DNA from: Stygiobacter sp043807765
GTDB taxonomy: Bacteria; Bacteroidota; Ignavibacteria; Ignavibacteriales; Melioribacteraceae
Direction of reading: 5' to 3'
Assembly (NCBI GenBank): GCA_043807765.1
Contig: JAZDFQ010000066.1
Coordinates: 1-64,000 of the forward strand
DNA length: 64,000 bases
The translations under genes were made by a program, and so were the position numbers. The notes beneath the pieces were generated by a model. That model worked only from the letters and a program-made list of their open reading frames with translations. It was not told where the DNA came from and ran no database searches. Shown one piece after another: positions 33,116-41,272 of the stretch; within the stretch, counting starts at the first letter, position 1, and the number at the start of each line of letters is the position of its first letter.

Positions 33116-35206
33116 CTAATTTTTTATGCATCTAACACTCAAACCATATTCCTTAAAACTTTTAGTCAAAAGAATACTATTCTTGTCGTCATACAGAGTT
33201 GGATAATAAGCAGTTGTAGCATCGTACTCAGTTGAACTCCAAAAATAAGTGTAAGCACCTAATACTGTGGAATACGACCCACTATTAAATCGGAAGCCAG
33301 CTAATAAAGCAGAAAAACCACTAGTGTTATTTCCAACACCACTTCCTTTTCCTTGTCCAATTGCTTTTAGGGTGTTTCCATCATTGTTCACAGTATTTTG
33401 AAGTGTTTGAAATTCGGTTAATGTAGGTATATGCCAGCCGTCAGGACAAATACCTTGTGCTTTTTCAGTTGATATGTATTGCATTGCTTCATCCCATTGA
33501 TATAAAGCGCCATAAGTTTTACAGTTCTCAACATTATTTCCGTAACAATATTTTTCGATAATACTATTTCTACTGGCATTATGACTGACATTAATCATTG
33601 TTCCAACATCAAGATTTTCTTTTAACCAGCACTGGTTACCAATTTGAGTAGTATTATATGTTTTTCCATTATAAAATACTGTTGGCATACCAGGGCATGG
33701 GGCCTTTATAGTTGTGAAAGACCAAGGGCTTGACCAATTCGACGAGCCGAAATTATTTTGGGCACTTACACGCCAATAATAAGTTGTAGAATTTGTAAGC
33801 CCGTTCAACAGATGGGTTGTTGTAGATATTCCGCTTTGATTATAAACTAAACTTGAAAAATCGCCCGTGAGTGAAACTTGCAAACTATAAGTTGTTGCAC
33901 CGCTAACTGCATTCCAGCTTAATGTTGGCATAGTTGAAATAGATATTACACTGTTTACAGGTAGAAGCAATGTAGGAGTTGTTAAGATGGTTGTAAATGA
34001 CCAAGTATCTGAGAAGGCAGAATTACCATAACTATTAGTGGCACTTACACGCCAATAGTATTTGGTATTATTATTCAGTCCACTTAATAATTTACTTGTA
34101 GTATTCAATCCACTTTGGTTATAGACATAATTTGCGAACAAACTATTCTCAGAAACTTGCAGCGTATAGCTAGACGCGTAAGTGCTTCCGTTCCAACTCA
34201 ATGTTGGCGATACTGAAATATTTGTTGCATTGTTTATAGGCGCTGATAAAACTGGTACTTGTGGTGCTGTCCCTATTGTTGTAAACGACCAAGTTTGGGA
34301 CCAGCTGGAAGTTCCATAAGCATTCGTTGCGTTAACTCTCCAATAATATTTTGTATAATAACCTAATGCCGGGATAATCTGGCTTGTGCCGGTTAATCCG
34401 CTTTGGTTATAAAAATATGTAGCAAAAGAATTGCTAACAGAAACTTGAAGCGAATAGCTTGTGGCATTGCTCAAAGCGTTCCAGCTTAGTGCTGCCGATA
34501 GTGGAACATCGTTAGATGGGTTTGCTGGTGTTAATAATGTTGGCGCTTGTGGTGGTGCTAAAGTCTTAAATGAAAAAACAGAAGACCAGCCGGATGTTCC
34601 ATAATTATTACTGCTGTTTACACGCCAATAGTATGTAGTGTTAGGGTTCAAACCACTTATTTGCTGACTTGTGTTTGTTAAGGCGCTTTGATTAAAGACA
34701 GCACTGCTGAATGAGATACTCGTGGAAACTTGCAAAGTGTAGCTAACGGCATTATTCGGGGCGCTCCAAGTTAAAGTTGGAGTTAAATCAATTTCAGTTG
34801 CATTATTGCTTGGCGTTAATAATGCAGGGCTCGCTGAAATTGTTCCGACAATTATTTGTAGCTTCCCTTGCAGCGTTTGCTTGCCATCATTAACCGTTAC
34901 GTTTATAGTGTCAGTTCCCGCAGTAGAAGACGCAATCCATTTTACGGCAACTCCAACAACTCCGTTTGAAAACGTTCCTCTTTTAGCCGCCCAAGTAATT
35001 GTTAGGTTATCACCATCTTCATCAGTTGCAATACAAGTCAGTGTCGTTTCTGTATTTATCAATACAGTATTTGGGTTTGCAGTTAAACTTTCAATCTTTG
35101 GTAAATGGTTCTGCGGTGCGGTTGGCTCATCTTTTTTACAGCCGATGAAAATAAGAAATAGAGAAATGAACATTGGAAAGAGCGATGAGTAAAAAGAACG
35201 TTTCAT
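33116..35206 (-). CDS. Surface lipoprotein with four FnIII-like repeats and a FISUMP domain
   Basis: The 696-aa protein has a lipobox (FLIFIGC) and is likely lipid-anchored. A PKD/Ig-like domain (about 35-115) is followed by four ~95-residue FnIII-type repeats, each with TLSW, SYSLQVS, FNQSGL and TYYWRVNA...SW motifs. The C-terminal ~190 residues form a Fib_succ_major (FISUMP) domain: TVFYNGKTYNTTQIGNQCWLKENL, GALYQWDEAM, GICPDGWHIPTLTEFQTL and FWSSTEYD...LSVRCIKN. FISUMP domains are known from surface proteins of Fibrobacter and Bacteroidota and are structurally close to sulfatase-modifying/C-type-lectin folds; the role is unclear. ATG 35206 puts the lipobox at the usual distance. Confidence 0.87.
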   Translation of the reverse strand: MKRSFYSSLFPMFISLFLIFIGCKKDEPTAPQNHLPKIESLTANPNTVLINTETTLTCIATDEDGDNLTITWAAKRGTFSNGVVGVAVKWIASSTAGTDTINVTVNDGKQTLQGKLQIIVGTISASPALLTPSNNATEIDLTPTLTWSAPNNAVSYTLQVSTSISFSSAVFNQSALTNTSQQISGLNPNTTYYWRVNSSNNYGTSGWSSVFSFKTLAPPQAPTLLTPANPSNDVPLSAALSWNALSNATSYSLQVSVSNSFATYFYNQSGLTGTSQIIPALGYYTKYYWRVNATNAYGTSSWSQTWSFTTIGTAPQVPVLSAPINNATNISVSPTLSWNGSTYASSYTLQVSENSLFANYVYNQSGLNTTSKLLSGLNNNTKYYWRVSATNSYGNSAFSDTWSFTTILTTPTLLLPVNSVISISTMPTLSWNAVSGATTYSLQVSLTGDFSSLVYNQSGISTTTHLLNGLTNSTTYYWRVSAQNNFGSSNWSSPWSFTTIKAPCPGMPTVFYNGKTYNTTQIGNQCWLKENLDVGTMINVSHNASRNSIIEKYCYGNNVENCKTYGALYQWDEAMQYISTEKAQGICPDGWHIPTLTEFQTLQNTVNNDGNTLKAIGQGKGSGVGNNTSGFSALLAGFRFNSGSYSTVLGAYTYFWSSTEYDATTAYYPTLYDDKNSILLTKSFKEYGLSVRCIKN

Positions 35207-35329
35207 AAAAAGCCCCACAAATTAATAGCTGTTTTAACCTCGCTTAAAAGTTAGCAAAGTAAGCGCTCAAATGGAAGAGTTTTATTATCTTGACAAGCGA
35301 ACTATGAAATTTGTTTGAGGAGAAATGGC

Positions 35330-35573
35330 ATGAGTTCTTTAGTCGTTAAAGTTGAATCCAGAATAATTGATTTATCTTTTTCGCCCGACTCTTTGCGGGT
35401 TGTTCTAGCTGATGGACGGGAAGTCATGGCTCCATTAGAATGGTTTCCCCCGCCTACGGGATGCTTCAGATGCTCAAAGGAAAAATTGGCGATTTATCGG
35501 ACGAGGCATTGGAATACATTGGGAAGAAATTGATGAAGATATTTCAGTTAACAGTTTACTATCAACTAGTTGA
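35330..35573 (+). pseudogene. DUF2442 protein gene broken by a +1 shift at a C run
   Basis: The frame opens MSSLVVKVESRIIDLSFSP and reads LADGREVMAPLEWFP, typical DUF2442. A run of five C (35447-35451) then throws it off frame. If one C is removed, translation continues RLRDASDAQRKNWRFIG, RGIGIHWEEIDEDIS and stops at TGA 35571-35573, giving a complete family-length protein of about 80 aa. GAGGAG lies before the ATG. DUF2442 genes often pair with DUF4160 as a putative toxin-antitoxin unit, but no partner is here. The break could be a real mutation, a phase-variable tract or a sequencing error. Confidence 0.85.
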
Positions 35574-35642
35574 ATAAATAGAAAATAAGTTCGTCGAGAC
35601 GAAGTGCTTGATCTGCTTAGGGCAAGTCACCTCGTCCCATTT

Positions 35643-35801
35643 TTACCGAAGATTTAATTCTTTTATTGCAAGTCCAATCGCGGTTTCTATCGAATACCTT
35701 TCGTTCAAATGTTCCGCAACTTTATTAATAAAGTTTTTGCGGAATCTTCTTGGAACTAAAACTCCATAAAACGCGCGGGATAATTCTAATACTTTTTCCA
35801 T
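35643..35801 (-). CDS. Small 52-aa ORF, unknown
   Basis: This minus-strand frame codes for MEKVLELSRAFYGVLVPRRF then RKNFINKVAEHLNERYSIET and ends AIKELNLR. The composition is that of a soluble helical protein with a basic centre (PRRFRKNF), and codon use looks like its neighbours. No Shine-Dalgarno sequence or family match is evident. It lies alone between the broken DUF2442 gene and the PLP enzyme, so it may be a small accessory or regulatory protein, or a remnant. Confidence 0.45.
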   Translation of the reverse strand: MEKVLELSRAFYGVLVPRRFRKNFINKVAEHLNERYSIETAIGLAIKELNLR

Positions 35802-35879
35802 GACCAAAATCTTATTGTTCTGTCTCTATTATCGGAAAGTTTAATTAATTTTTGAATGCAAATTATAGAAAAGGTTATT

Positions 35880-37013
35880 ATGACGATAGAGCAAATTCGT
35901 TCTCTTTTTCCTCATCTTGATACAGGTCAAGTTTATTTTAATCACGCAGCGATTGGACCATGGTGCCAACCCGTTATAGATAGAATTACTGAATATTCCT
36001 CGCAACGTAGCGGGTTGATGGTTGAAAACTTTCCCTTCTTCTTGGTGAAGAATGCTAGCGCAAGAGCAAAATTAGCAAAACTCCTTGGTGCAGAATCCGA
36101 CCGGCTTGCTTGGGTAGATAATGTTTCCAACGGACTCAACATCTTAGCCAACGGAATTAGCTGGCAATCCGGCGACAGAATAATTCTGAATGATATTGAG
36201 TTCCCCTCAAACGTTTATTCATTCTTAAATTTGCAGAAGCACGGAGTTGAGATTGATATAGTAAAATCCCGAAACGGTGTTATTGATGTTGAGGATATTG
36301 AAAACTCTATAACTCCAAGGACGAGATTAGTTTCAATTAGCTTGGTGCAGTTTCTTTCCGGCTACCGTGCCGATATTGATGCAATTGGTAGCTTGTGCAA
36401 AGAAAAAGGAATTATTTTTTGCGTTGATGCAATTCAAGCTGCCGGTGTAGTTGAGATTGATGTAGCGAGATCACAAATAGATTTTCTTTCTGGCGGCACA
36501 CAAAAATGGTTGATGAGCTCGCAAGGTTTATCATACATATATATTACTGAAGAGTTGCAGAGTAAAATTACTCAAAGGAATGTCGGCTGGACATCAGTTA
36601 ACGATGCTTGGAATTTGCTTGATTATAATTTGTCTCTAAAATCATCCGCCGAGCGGTTCCAGAACGGAACGATAAACGTTTTGGGAGTTTGCCTTTTTGA
36701 TGCTGCGCTTGATTTATTCCATGGATTTGGAATGAGCAATGTAGAAAATAGAATTCTCGATAACACTGAATACTTTATTAATCAGCTTATAGAAATTGGT
36801 ATCGAACCAATTCTCAAAAATATCGAAAAGAAAAACCGGGCGGGAATAATTAGTTTCAAACATGATAGATCAAACGAGATTTTTGAGTTTCTACAGAGCA
36901 AAAGAATTTATGGTGCGGTTAGAGAAGGAATGATTCGCTTCTCGCCACATTTTTATAACACTAAAGAAGAAATTGATTTGGTGATTAATGAATTAAAAGG
37001 ATATTTAAAATGA
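35880..37013 (+). CDS. Class V aminotransferase / cysteine desulfurase-like PLP enzyme
   Basis: The 377-aa fold-type I PLP enzyme has YFNHAAIGP at the start, the cofactor-binding VDAIQAAG (D183) and the Schiff-base lysine K209 in SGGTQKWLMSSQG. The order matches the class V family (cysteine desulfurase, isopenicillin-N epimerase, kynureninase relatives). No Fe-S assembly gene is near and no catalytic Cys loop is obvious, so a desulfurase role is not assured. ATG 35880 is used since AAAGG precedes it and the family begins here; ATG 35856 would add eight residues. Confidence 0.85.
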   Translation: MTIEQIRSLFPHLDTGQVYFNHAAIGPWCQPVIDRITEYSSQRSGLMVENFPFFLVKNASARAKLAKLLGAESDRLAWVDNVSNGLNILANGISWQSGDRIILNDIEFPSNVYSFLNLQKHGVEIDIVKSRNGVIDVEDIENSITPRTRLVSISLVQFLSGYRADIDAIGSLCKEKGIIFCVDAIQAAGVVEIDVARSQIDFLSGGTQKWLMSSQGLSYIYITEELQSKITQRNVGWTSVNDAWNLLDYNLSLKSSAERFQNGTINVLGVCLFDAALDLFHGFGMSNVENRILDNTEYFINQLIEIGIEPILKNIEKKNRAGIISFKHDRSNEIFEFLQSKRIYGAVREGMIRFSPHFYNTKEEIDLVINELKGYLK

Positions 37014-37016
37014 AAA

Positions 37017-37079
37017 GGTGGAGAAACAAATCAAATCATACGATGGGGGGGACGTATGACCCAATCTGAAGTCTCCACC
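37017..37079. terminator. Nested inverted repeat between convergent genes
   Basis: Outer arms GGTGGAGA (37017-37024) and TCTCCACC (37072-37079) and inner arms CATACG (37037-37042) and CGTATG (37053-37058) enclose a loop with seven G. Right of it is AAACTTTATTTTT. It lies exactly between two convergent stops and may end both transcripts; the wide loop and G run are unusual for a simple terminator. Confidence 0.5.
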
Positions 37080-37084
37080 AAACT

Positions 37085-37303
37085 TTATTTTTCGGGAGAA
37101 TAACTTAATTCAATCTTTACGTGAAAATCTGCGCCGCTGAACAATGTGTATTTTACTTCGCCAATCGTACATTTGTAATCTTCGCCAACCATTTCGCTAA
37201 CAACTTTGGAAATAGCTGTCTCCAAAGAACCAACACTAACCGCTTTTAATTTATTCTTCAGCAGTTTATCTACATCTATCGTTTTTTCTTGTCCGTTTGC
37301 CAT
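37085..37303 (-). CDS. Small conserved-looking protein, unknown
   Basis: This 72-aa protein (MANGQEKTIDVDKLLKNKLK start, VKYTLFSGADFHVKIELSYS near the end) has one helix followed by strands with alternating residues. I do not recognise the family. ATG 37303 is preferred to GTG 37345, since GGAGA lies before the ATG and the -7 box covers the GTG. It is divergent in expression from nothing obvious: it lies downstream of the phosphomannomutase gene on the same strand but has its own promoter-like box. Confidence 0.6.
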   Translation of the reverse strand: MANGQEKTIDVDKLLKNKLKAVSVGSLETAISKVVSEMVGEDYKCTIGEVKYTLFSGADFHVKIELSYSPEK

Positions 37304-37344
37304 TTTTTCTCCGACTTGAATTGTTATCAAGTCTTTTGACGTCA

Positions 37345-37352
37345 CAAATATA
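37345..37352 (-). promoter_or_regulatory. TAnnTTTG -7 promoter box for the 72-aa gene
   Basis: TATATTTG on the minus strand lies 41 bases before ATG 37303, giving a leader of about 35 bases with GGAGA. Its presence excludes the GTG at 37345 as the start if the promoter is real. Confidence 0.45.
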
Positions 37353-37360
37353 AATCGGTT

Positions 37361-38707
37361 TTAATTTCTAATCAAATTTAATAATTCTTTTGTTTTTTCT
37401 CCTAATAATTTTTCATCATTTCGGGTTTCCACATTTAGGCGTACAAGAGGCTCGGTATTGCTCATTCTGATGTTAAACCGCCATTCCGGATACTCAATGC
37501 TTAGACCGTCAAGTTCATCTAAGGTTCCGTCGCTGTATTTCTGTTTGATCAACTCAATCTTTTCCAGTGCATTGCTCACAGTCGAGTTGATTTCCCCGGA
37601 ACATGGGTAAGCCTTAACCATTTCTTCCACTAATTGTGAAAGGGATTTTTTTTCTTCCGCCATCAATTGAAGTATCAAAAGGAACGGAATCAAACCGCTG
37701 TCTGAATAAAAATTATCTCGGAAGTAATGATGAGCGGACATTTCGCCGCCATAGATTGAGTTTACTTCGCGCATTTTTTGCTTAATGAAGGCATGACCAC
37801 TTTTGGAAACTACTGCTTCGCCACCTGCTTTCTTCACCACATCCACAGTATTCCAGGTTAAGCGCGGATCGTGTACAATCTTTTCGCCCGGATTAGTTTT
37901 GAGAATTGATTTGGCGAGTATGCCCACAATATAATATCCTTCAATAAATGTTCCTTTTTCGTCGAAGAAAAAGCAGCGGTCGTAATCCCCATCCCAAGCC
38001 ACACCAAGATCGGCCTTGTGTTTTAGTATCGCGTCAATTGTAGGCTGTCTATTTTCCGGCAGCAGCGGATTTGGAACACCATTCGGAAAATTTGAATCCG
38101 GTTCATGAAAGACTTTTATCATTTCTATCGGAAGATATTTTTCTAGTACATCAAGCGCTGGACCAACACAACCGTTTCCGGCATTTACAACTACTTTGTA
38201 AGGATTAATTTTCTTTGCATCATAAAATTTTTGAAGATTAGTAATGAACACATCCAAAATATTTTTTTGGATTACTTTTCCTCTTATTTCTGCAACTTCA
38301 CCAAGTTCATTTTTTAAAACCATTTGCTCAATTACATTTAATCCCGAATCATAACCAAGCGGAACTGAAGCGCGTTTAACAAATTTCAATCCATTGTATT
38401 CCGGCGGGTTGTGGCTTGCAGTAATCATTACGCCTCCATCTGCATCAAGATAGGGAGTGCCAAAGTAAATCATCTCTGTTCCGCAAAGTCCAAGATCATA
38501 TACATTGCAGCCGGCATCATTAATCCCATTAGTTAAAGCCTCGGCTAGTACCGGTGAAGACTTACGAACATCTCTTCCGATGACTATTGATTTGGCTTTA
38601 AGATAAACTGCTACAGCGCGACCAACTTTGTAAGCCAGTTCGGGATTTAATTCTCCCGGGACTTTTCCTCTAATATCATACGCTTTAAATGAAGGAATTC
38701 TATCCAT
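37361..38707 (-). CDS. Phosphomannomutase/phosphoglucomutase
   Basis: The 448-aa enzyme belongs to the alpha-D-phosphohexomutase family and should interconvert hexose 1- and 6-phosphates, feeding nucleotide-sugar and surface-glycan synthesis. It has FKAYDIRG at the start, the phosphoserine loop TASHNP (S98), the metal loop DGDYDR, the sugar loop GGEMSAHHYF, and the phosphate-binding RMSNTEP near the end. The family's metal loop is usually DGDADR or DGDFDR; Tyr here is conservative. ATG 38707 is chosen for its GGAGA site. The zinc-ribbon gene is divergent from it. Confidence 0.92.
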   Translation of the reverse strand: MDRIPSFKAYDIRGKVPGELNPELAYKVGRAVAVYLKAKSIVIGRDVRKSSPVLAEALTNGINDAGCNVYDLGLCGTEMIYFGTPYLDADGGVMITASHNPPEYNGLKFVKRASVPLGYDSGLNVIEQMVLKNELGEVAEIRGKVIQKNILDVFITNLQKFYDAKKINPYKVVVNAGNGCVGPALDVLEKYLPIEMIKVFHEPDSNFPNGVPNPLLPENRQPTIDAILKHKADLGVAWDGDYDRCFFFDEKGTFIEGYYIVGILAKSILKTNPGEKIVHDPRLTWNTVDVVKKAGGEAVVSKSGHAFIKQKMREVNSIYGGEMSAHHYFRDNFYSDSGLIPFLLILQLMAEEKKSLSQLVEEMVKAYPCSGEINSTVSNALEKIELIKQKYSDGTLDELDGLSIEYPEWRFNIRMSNTEPLVRLNVETRNDEKLLGEKTKELLNLIRN

Positions 38708-38779
38708 TGTTTCTCCTATTTGAACGTGATAAAAATAACAATTTGAATGAATAAAATTTGGTGCGCTTAGGATTATTTT

Positions 38780-39148
38780 TTGCATTTATTTGGGCTGGTG
38801 CGATTTATATCTTTCGTTCGCTTTTCAAAAAAGGAGGTTGAAATCGAACCAATTGATACGGGTTTCCCCAGATTCATTCAGTGCAGCAACTCAAAATGTA
38901 ATTCCGTTTTTCCGATAAATACACTAGTGGAAATGAAGCAAAATCCACTTTGTCCATCATGCGTTGGTCTCTCTCAAATAAGTCACATCATTCAATGCCG
39001 CAGTTGCCAATCTATTTTAGGCTTTTTTGAAATAGAAGACATTGAAGCGCCAAACGTATTTTACGTAGAAAGATGCCAGCAGTGCCATGGAACTTCGGAA
39101 GATGAGCAGAAAATTCAACCATTTATGTATCCTCATTTAATGCTGTAA
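38780..39148 (+). CDS. Zinc-ribbon protein, unknown
   Basis: The 122-aa protein has four cysteine pairs, CSNSKC, CPSC, CRSC and CQQC, each spaced as in zinc ribbons, so it likely holds two zinc ions. The central FEIEDIEAPNVFYVERCQQC stretch is acidic and aromatic. The family and partner are unknown; such proteins often bind nucleic acid or act as small metal-site adaptors. A strong AAGGAGG lies inside the frame (38828-38834) without a normal start codon at the right distance, so the true start is uncertain and could be later than ATG 38780. Confidence 0.6.
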   Translation: MHLFGLVRFISFVRFSKKEVEIEPIDTGFPRFIQCSNSKCNSVFPINTLVEMKQNPLCPSCVGLSQISHIIQCRSCQSILGFFEIEDIEAPNVFYVERCQQCHGTSEDEQKIQPFMYPHLML

Positions 39149-39257
39149 TTTTTTTTTCTCCTCTCTGGAACTTTTTTTACTCCTTTTGACGTTATAACAA
39201 TATATGTCACAACACATGTTTTAATTAATAACAAAAACCTCGTTAAAGGAGTAATAA

Positions 39258-39842
39258 ATGAAAAAAACAGTTTTCGTAGTTCTTCTTGTTCTCGGCTTCA
39301 CTTTAGTAAATGCACAAACAAAATGGAACATAGATAAATCTCACAGCAATGTTAGTTTTTCTGTTACGCACTTGGTCATTTCGGAAGTAACCGGGCAGTT
39401 CAAATCTTTCAGCGCAGAAATAGAGACAACTAACGATGATTTTTCTGACGCTAAAATTAATTTTTCTATTGATGTAGCCAGCATTAGCACTGAAAACGAA
39501 GGTCGCGATAAACATTTAAAATCCGACGATTTCTTCAATGCTGAAAAATTTCCACAAATTACTTTCGTTGGCAAATCATTTAAGAAAGTTGATGGGAAGA
39601 AATACAAATTAGTTGGCGATTTCACCATGCGCGATGTAACAAAGCAAATAACTCTTGATGTAGTTTTCAATGGTACAATAAAAGATCCGCGTGGGAATAC
39701 AAAAGCCGGTTTTAAGATTTCCGGTGAATTGAACAGAATGGATTACAACGTTAAGTGGAATAATTTAATTGAAGCTGGTGGCGCCGTAGTTAGTAAAGAA
39801 GTTGCAATCAATGTTAATCTGGAATTAAACAAAGCAAAATGA
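39258..39842 (+). CDS. YceI-family secreted lipid-binding protein
   Basis: The 194-aa protein has a signal peptide (TVFVVLLVLGFTLVNAQ) and a YceI lipocalin-like barrel: KWNIDKSHSNVSFSVTHLVI, FSIDVASISTENEGRDKHLKSDDFFNAEKFPQITF and DFTMRDVTKQITL. YceI proteins bind isoprenoid-type lipids in the periplasm and are linked to stress or electron-carrier handling; the ligand here is unknown. AAAGGAG precedes the ATG. Its TGA overlaps the ATG of the MarR gene (ATGA), so the two form a coupled pair. Confidence 0.9.
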   Translation: MKKTVFVVLLVLGFTLVNAQTKWNIDKSHSNVSFSVTHLVISEVTGQFKSFSAEIETTNDDFSDAKINFSIDVASISTENEGRDKHLKSDDFFNAEKFPQITFVGKSFKKVDGKKYKLVGDFTMRDVTKQITLDVVFNGTIKDPRGNTKAGFKISGELNRMDYNVKWNNLIEAGGAVVSKEVAINVNLELNKAK

Positions 39843-40288
39843 AATTAGAAGAAGAAATAAAACAATCCAAGTTTAGAAATGAAAAACATAAGCTGGCTGT
39901 AAATATTATTTATTCATACAGCTGGCTTATGAATAAACAAGCTGAATTATTTGCTGAGTATGATATAACTGGAAATCAATACAACATACTTAGAATTCTG
40001 CGCGGACAGCATCCTAATCCGGCAACTGTAAACCTTCTTAAAGAAAGAATGGTTGATAAAATGTCGGACGCTTCCCGTTTAGTAGAAAGGCTTCGTGTTA
40101 AGGGTTACGTTAAAAGGGATTTATGCCCGGTTGATAGAAGAAAAGTTGATGTTTTAATCGCTCAGAAAGGACTGGATTTACTGGCTGAAATTGATAAGCT
40201 CAATGATCAATATGATTTCTTCTTTAAAAACATTAACGAAGAAGAATCTAAAAATGTAAATGATCTGCTCGACAAAATGCGCGGGTAG
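39839..40288 (+). CDS. MarR-family transcription regulator
   Basis: The 149-aa protein has the MarR layout: dimer helices at both ends and a central winged helix with ITGNQYNILRILRGQ, LKERMVDKMSDASRLVERLRVKGYV and the wing DRRKVDVLIAQKG. It is translationally coupled to yceI by a four-base overlap and may control that pair; the promoter region of yceI holds AACACATGTT and GTTATAAC, possible operator parts. The effector is unknown. The cytochrome gene starts 47 bases after its stop. Confidence 0.9.
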   Translation: MKLEEEIKQSKFRNEKHKLAVNIIYSYSWLMNKQAELFAEYDITGNQYNILRILRGQHPNPATVNLLKERMVDKMSDASRLVERLRVKGYVKRDLCPVDRRKVDVLIAQKGLDLLAEIDKLNDQYDFFFKNINEEESKNVNDLLDKMRG

Positions 40289-40335
40289 TAGTTTAGCAAA
40301 TTTTATCAAAAACAAAGTGTAAGAAAGGCGTTCAT

Positions 40336-40995
40336 ATGAAAAATAGAATTCTACCTATTACGACGGCATTTATTTCACTTATCGCATTAACTGTAAATGC
40401 AATGGATTTTCGTGTTAATCAGATACCAAACGGCGCAAAATTTGGTTGTGCAAATTGTCATGTCTCTCCCGCTGGTGGTGGTGCAAGAAATGCATTTGGA
40501 CAAAAAGTTGAACAAGGTTTTCTTGATAACCAAGGGAATGTAAAATGGAGCGCTGCCCTTGCCGCACTCGATTCCGATGGTGATGGATTTACAAACGGTC
40601 AAGAGTTACAAGACCCAAATGGCGCTTGGAAAATTGGTCAAGCAAATCCCGGTACATCTTCCGCAGTTGCAAATCCGGGTGATAAAAACAGCAAGCCAGC
40701 CGGAACTGATATCGATAATTTGGAAATGCCAACGACTTACAGTTTAGCCCAAAACTATCCGAATCCTTTTAACCCTAGGACAACAATAAATTTTTCATTA
40801 CCCGTATCTGGAAAGGTAATTTTAGAAGTCTTCGAGATAACCGGCAAAAGTGTTGCTACTTTGGTTGATGCTGAAATGCAATCCGGAGTTCATTCCGTTG
40901 AGTTAAATGCATCTGACTTATCTAGTGGTGTATATCTCTATAGATTACGTGCAAATCAATTTATTGCAACAAGAAAATTCATACTAGTGAAATAA
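40336..40995 (+). CDS. Secreted c-type cytochrome-like protein with EF-hand and T9SS sorting domain
   Basis: The 219-aa protein has a signal peptide (TTAFISLIALTVNA), one haem-c motif C38-A-N-C41-H42, and a calcium loop D79SDGDGFTNGQE90 of the dockerin/EF-hand type. The last ~80 residues are a T9SS type A sorting domain (NYPNPFNP, GVYLYRLRANQF, KFILVK). It would carry electrons outside the cell or at its surface. Only one haem motif is present and no His/Met second ligand is obvious. It sits just after yceI-marR, but the 47-base gap does not prove an operon. Confidence 0.85.
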   Translation: MKNRILPITTAFISLIALTVNAMDFRVNQIPNGAKFGCANCHVSPAGGGARNAFGQKVEQGFLDNQGNVKWSAALAALDSDGDGFTNGQELQDPNGAWKIGQANPGTSSAVANPGDKNSKPAGTDIDNLEMPTTYSLAQNYPNPFNPRTTINFSLPVSGKVILEVFEITGKSVATLVDAEMQSGVHSVELNASDLSSGVYLYRLRANQFIATRKFILVK

Positions 40996-41025
40996 AATTT
41001 GAATAGTTGATTAGATAAATTTTAT

Positions 41026-41053
41026 TTAGGGCAACAATTAATTGGTGCCCTAA
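41026..41053 (+). terminator. Hairpin after the cytochrome gene
   Basis: TTAGGGCA (41026-41033) and TGCCCTAA (41046-41053) form a perfect 8-bp stem with a 12-base A/T loop. No good T run follows, so it may be only a weak terminator. The rest of the gap to 41272 holds no gene that I can see. Confidence 0.55.
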
Positions 41054-41272
41054 TACATTAAAATTAGAATTAGAACTCAATAAAAGACACCTTGACTTAT
41101 CGCGTCATTCTGGGTAGTTTATAACTAATAAACAGATTTAATCGATAAGATACTGTACAAGTTAAATTCCCTACATTCATCATCTTAACGCCAAATCAAT
41201 TCTAGATGCAATAGCTGGAAAAACCAGTTGATTAAACTTTAGCCAAACAAAAGCTAGTTTTAAGCAGCAAAT

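Noticed and set aside
33700..34800. Regular repeats that might suggest a CRISPR array
   Set aside because: They are ~290-base FnIII protein repeats in an open frame, without short constant repeats and unique spacers.
31276..35600. Transposon or prophage in the accessory patch
   Set aside because: No transposase, integrase, terminal inverted repeats or phage structural gene was found; only the direct repeats around the HEPN pair hint at movement.
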